Positions 58,671 to 64,000 of a stretch of 64,000 nucleotides of DNA are shown in pieces. Under the pieces are notes generated by a model. It did not search any database. It had not been told where the DNA came from and worked only from the letters and a program-made list of their open reading frames with translations. Position numbers and translations under genes: made by a program. Each line of letters starts with the position of its first letter. Positions within the stretch are counted from its first letter, which is position 1. The stretch comes from Gadus chalcogrammus (Eukaryota > Chordata > Actinopteri > Gadiformes > Gadidae): the NCBI RefSeq assembly GCF_026213295.1, contig NC_079415.1, positions 32,669,288-32,733,287 on the forward strand. The letters run 5' to 3'.

Positions 58671-59731
58671 GATAGCAGATTGGCTACCGCATCCCAGCAG
58701 TAAAGGCTTGTATTCAGTTAGTAGTGCTTTGCTCGCAGGTTTTCACTTTTAACAACCCAGTCACTATTTAGAAAACACTGCTGAACAGCAGCAGTTAAAA
58801 CCTGGAGGCACATTTTCTTTTAAGTAGGCTTTTTGAAAAAAGGCCGAGTTGGCTGCGCCTTCCCACCGAGGCCATGTTAAGGTTGACACAGGAAATGGTT
58901 GTTTTCAGTGTAAACATTGTGGACGGCTGAGATGTCTGCACCAGCTTCAGTGGCTCAGGATGGAGTGTGGTGGCTGACCCCCCCCCCAACCCACATCACA
59001 CTATCGCCACCCTTGAGCAATAAGCCTCACCCCTCATCGGCTCCTTAATGTTAAAGTTCCTTTGGATAATAATAGTATTAACACTGTAGTAATAGGACCG
59101 CAGGCTCCTTTTCATCTCCCGATCGACATCGTGTGTTTCGAGCTGAAACCAGAAATACTCAAGCTTTTGTAGACGGCGGTTGTTTTTGGACGCCTGTGCA
59201 CGGCCCAATGCGTTTGGCAGTGGTCACGTTCAACCAAGGGGGTGGCCAGAAAAGGTGGTTGACTTAAACCAAATCCCCAGTGTTCCCCCTCCACCGGGGT
59301 TGGGGATCCCAAAGCATCGCGGAGCTCGGGGTCAAGGGATACAGAGACACGTTGAAAGACCCTTCAGCTGATCTAGCATGGCAGCGGTCCACAGGTGGGG
59401 ACAGATGGGTGTGTCTGGTGTGGCCAGGTTTGGAGAGGTGGAGGCGTGGCCAGGTGTGGAGGTGTGGAGGTGTGGAGGTATGCGCCAGGTGGGGCCTGGC
59501 GCATATACGGAGGCCGCAAATATACGGAAAAACACCTCCAGTCAATAATTGTGTTTTTAATTGTTCTATTGGTCAAATTTTTTTGTGGGAGCTTGAACTT
59601 GTAAATGACCGACGAGCATCAACGAACATAAGAGTTAATACTAACGTACAACCGTGCGCTGAAATACTTCATAGTCGTATAGTTGATGAGAAGCATGAAG
59701 AGATAATTGAGAAGACAGACGACAGATGTGG

Positions 59732-59762
<31 letters not shown>

Positions 59763-59857
59763 AGCAGACACCGACAGAGATCAAAGTCATACAGACAGCC
59801 GGACGGATATATCGCAGACAGGCAAAATGGGAAGATGTATACATAGATAAAGATGGC

Positions 59858-59969
<112 letters not shown>

Positions 59970-60064
59970 CTTTCCTGTTCTATCCCATAATTCTGTTTCG
60001 CTCATCAGAGGGTGGAACCCTTTTTCCCCTGAGGAAGGAAACTCATCCTACCAGCGCACTTCCT

Positions 60065-60171
<107 letters not shown>

Positions 60172-60527
60172 ACAGTTAGAAAAGTCTCTCGCTGACAGAA
60201 ATACACACACACGGATACACCTACACCTTTTCCGACGCACACATCTGTACACACGTGTCGGCCATCTAACCTCAGCCAGGGTAGCTCTCGTACGGTGTGT
60301 GTGCTTGTGTGCGTGTACGTGCAGCACATGCTTGTTTCCCTTGGTTGGAGTCCATTGGCGCACCGAAGCGTTTTTTTTGTTGTCACGTTGTAAAGTCATC
60401 ATCATGTGGGCGTGGCACGGGGGGGGGGCACGCTGGTGGGGGGGGCTGGTGGGGGTGGCTGGCCCCCGTGTTCAACGAGTTGGATACGATGAGCCTAACA
60501 GGAGCTCCAGCCTACTCAGCCTGCAGG

Positions 60528-61090
<563 letters not shown>

Positions 61091-61984
61091 AGGTGGGTGA
61101 TGGAGGCAGAGAAAGCGATGCAGTTGGTTCAGTGGAGTGAGAGCGAGATGGAGATACGTTCGAGGGAGCTCGAGACCTTGAGTTTACTCCCTGGAATAAA
61201 CAAAACCATGAAACCAAGTTATTAAACAACGAGCACCACAAGGCTGTTCAGTTGATTACTGGCACAGCCTGACCTCCAACACAACACAGGGCCAGCTCTC
61301 CCCGTTTCATTGAACATAAAACTTTATCGCCGTATCGTTACAGCCAACACTTTCGAACTAATGGCGAACCATAAAAAACATTTATACATTTGAGGGTTTT
61401 TCATCAAAACGCCCTGGGGCCGCCGCACTGAAACCCACGTACAGACTTGTTGATGTTTCGCACAAGAGACGAGTGTGTTAGCGCTGTGAATTAGCATTTA
61501 TTAGCAGTATAAAACATGTTTTGCGCCTCCAGCGTAGTTAATGGTGGTTTCACCTCCAGCGGTTAGTGGTAAACAGCGCTGTGGTGTGAGGTCCGTTTGC
61601 TTTCTACAGAGCCGTGCGGACGCGTCGGTGTTTGTTACGGCCAGCGAGAAATATGGCCGCCTTGTTTTTCAGTTCGGCTCGCCAACTTTCAGGCCCACAC
61701 GTTGTTTCATTGGTGTTAAAACTCTAATGTGTAAATTAATTGTATGTATCCGTGGCCAGAAAAACATAGAAAGGCCTGGAGGCTAAGATGGTGGCGTGAG
61801 AATTCAACATCAGTCTTCTGATGGTTCTCAGTATTGTTAAACGGTTTTCTGAGAACACGATATTCTTTGACCTGTTCAACGTTTCTGACCTGCTTTTGGG
61901 CCATGGTAGAGGTTCTGGTATTAAAACCTCAGTGTTTATAGACAAGGCTTGTTTAGCATTTTGTACTTAGCTTTGCCCCTATAC

Positions 61985-62180
61985 ACACACCTTATACTTT
62001 ACATTGTGTAGCATCTTCTCCTAGCTATCTTTGTTGCATACCTAGCGATTGTTAGTGCTTGGCACTTGGTTCTATGAACATCCTTACCGTACCGACAGCG
62101 ATATATTGTTGTTTCTTTTTCTTCTGACAAATGTTCTTTCTCTTTGGATAAAAGCGTCTGCTAAATGTAAATGTAATACT
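61985..62180 (+). mobile_element. LINE/SINE 3' tail remnant
   Basis: TTTGGATAAAAGCGTCTGCT followed by AAATGTAAATGTAAT is the widespread teleost tail of L2-like LINEs and their SINE partners. The upstream ACATTGTGTAGCATCTTCTC is related to ATTGTGTAGCGTCTTATCCT at 35922. Confidence 0.6.
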
Positions 62181-62644
62181 GAGATCCAACATGCAAATTC
62201 CTTTATGTTGTATTTTCTTTTGTCATACATAGAAATCATATTGTATATATGTAGCCAGTTGAACATGCATGTATGCATGTGTTAATCTCCTACAACAGCA
62301 CAGCGACATGCATCGACCACAAGTTGTCGGTTTGGAAATAAAACCCAGTCGAAAGCTTCCAGTTCTCCTTCAGCTCCAACAGCTTCTACCGAACAGTGAG
62401 TGGGTAGAAATCGTTTTTTTAAAGAGCCACTCTTTAACTGTGCTGAACCACACCCACTGGGTTGATATCCACATGCGGGTGATTGGTTTGATGTTTTACA
62501 GGCGGCCGTACCCCCGTCTCATTAGCGAGTCTATGCATCATAAACTGCCCTGTCTGTCTCTGATACTAAAATGACCCCACATCCTCGCTGAGAGGTTTTG
62601 TTATTGTGAGTTTTTTTGCTAGCGGTTGCCAGCGTTGGTGCTCG

Positions 62645-62955
62645 CTTGATGTAGCTACATGCTACAGCGGATTTAATCACAGCACAGCTACGGGCCTCGC
62701 GGCGCAGCGCTAAGGGAACAGGCCTTGTAAACGAGGCTTATGTAGCTTCATGCTAAAATGTGTGAAACACAGCCCAGCTATGAGCCTCGCGGCGCAGCCT
62801 TAAGGGAGCAGAGCTTGTAAAAAAGGCTAATGGAGCTAAGACGTCGGCCTGATTTAGCTCCATGCAACACTGTGCTAAACACAGCCCAGCTACGAGCCTC
62901 GCGGCGCAGCTCTGAGGGGAGCAGGCCTTGTAAAAGTGGCTAACGTAGCAGAGAC
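62645..62955. repeat. three copies of a roughly 90-110-bp tandem unit
   Basis: CCTCGCGGCGCAGC at 62695, 62785 and 62897, each followed by AAGGGAGCAGGCCTTGTAAA-like sequence and preceded by ACAGCCCAGCTA. Confidence 0.92.
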
Positions 62956-63644
62956 AGAGACTCATCAGAATGTGCTGCTTGATGCTTTGATGGCTTCTCC
63001 CAGCTTGAGAGGGGATGTTGCGGGGTCCCAGCTGAGTTAGCATGATAGGCCCAGTCAGCAGCAGACTAGCAGCACTCATTTAAAAGACGAGAAAGGCAGT
63101 TTCGTTTTTTGAAGACATTTGCAAAAAGATCCAGTTTGAATTTGAACTGTTAAGCACAAATTTAAAAAGTGAAAATATTGAGACGTTTAAGAGTCGAGTC
63201 AAGAACAAGAGGCTCTGTTTCAGAATCAGGAACTATCTGAAATTCTTCAACATTGCCTATCAGTAGAAAAGAGAAAAAAAAAACGATATTTCCAAAAGCT
63301 GTTTCATTCAACTGAAAAAGAATACTTCAAGAGCTGTTTTATTCCACCTTTGTGACTGTGTCTCATTCTCCCTACGCAGCATTTTCAGGCCCTGAAAGAT
63401 TCGATTTCACTTCTCTCTCTCTCTCAAGGACAAAAGCTCTCCCTCCCCCTCCTCGAAAAAACAATTAGCTTCCCGTCCTGCAGGGGGGAGTGTGGCTCCG
63501 TCCCTCACAGCCCAGGGAGGCTTCAGCCCTCCAAAGGCCTCTGGACGCTGCTGGCTTTACAAGGGCCGACAGCAAGCCATGTCCTCTCCCAGGAGACAGG
63601 TCCTACTGGATCAGGCTTGGCTGTCTATGCCAAAGACCACAGTG

Positions 63645-63930
63645 GCCACAGTTAGCATTTAGTTAGCATACGCCACACTAAGCATATAGTTAGCATATGC
63701 CACAGTTAGCATTTAGTTAGCATACGCCACAGTTAGCATTTACTTAGCATATGTCAAAGACCACAGTGACCACAGTTAGCATTTAGTTAACATATGTCCC
63801 AGTTAGCATATGCCAAAGACCACAGTTAGCATATGACACAGTTAGCATATGTCTAACACCACTGTGACCACAGCTAGCATTTGGTTAGCATATACCACAG
63901 TAAGCATATGCCAAAGACCACAATTAACAT
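63645..63930. repeat. GTTAGCATA-rich minisatellite
   Basis: Irregular units of 20-35 bp: CCACAGTTAGCATTTAGTTA and GCATATGCCAAAGA. Confidence 0.93.
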
Positions 63931-64000
63931 CTTGATACCATATACAGAAACGAAAAAAACGAATATATATATATATATCTCAGCAGTTCATAATAAAATA

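Overview
The window is a piece of a ray-finned fish (teleost) nuclear genome. It has spliced genes with GT-AG introns, tRNA-derived SINEs, teleost-type MITEs and Ty3/Gypsy-like solo LTRs. The load of long dinucleotide arrays is exceptional: (AC/TG)n, (AG/TC)n, poly-C/G and several minisatellites. That density resembles published descriptions of codfishes (Gadiformes). The order is an inference; teleost is secure. There are no bacterial genes, no CRISPR arrays and no long uninterrupted gene.

Three genes can be read exon by exon. On the minus strand, cask is represented by its first two coding exons (14633-14575 and 4591-4479), giving the N-terminus and glycine-loop/Lys41 region of the CaM-kinase-like domain; the rest of the gene lies left of the window. 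Also on the minus strand, fundc1 is complete in five coding exons (21607 down to 18944, 159 residues), with a long probable 3'UTR to about 17.7 kb. On the plus strand, kdm6a (UTX histone H3K27 demethylase) starts at 22665. Eleven coding exons, in phase throughout, give about 334 residues of the TPR region, up to a 100-N assembly gap at 45312-45411. The start of exon 12 appears twice just before the gap. All three genes are X-linked neighbours on human Xp11, so an old linkage block is kept here in compact form.

Layout: 1-4478, left part of cask intron 2 (microsatellites, nothing coding seen); 4479-14633, cask exons 1-2 and a 10-kb intron 1 full of MITEs and simple repeats; 14.6-17.7 kb, cask upstream/intergenic DNA with a GC-rich, YY1-motif region and two CTCF-like motifs; 17.7-21.6 kb, fundc1; 21.6-22.66 kb, divergent fundc1/kdm6a promoter region with a CRE, GC boxes and a 65-bp tandem duplication carrying CCAAT and GC boxes; 22.66-45.3 kb, kdm6a exons 1-12 (start) with repeat-filled introns; 45.4-64 kb, 18.6 kb after the gap with no exon I can recognise, made of microsatellites, minisatellites, a solo LTR, a SINE/LINE-type tail and a higher-order repeat.

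I found no convincing new multi-gene system. The notable points are structural: tandem duplication of promoter elements, a duplicated exon start at the gap, repeat tracts pressed against kdm6a splice sites, a changed LC3-binding motif in FUNDC1, a 209-bp higher-order repeat, foldback elements and paired inverted CA/TG arrays.
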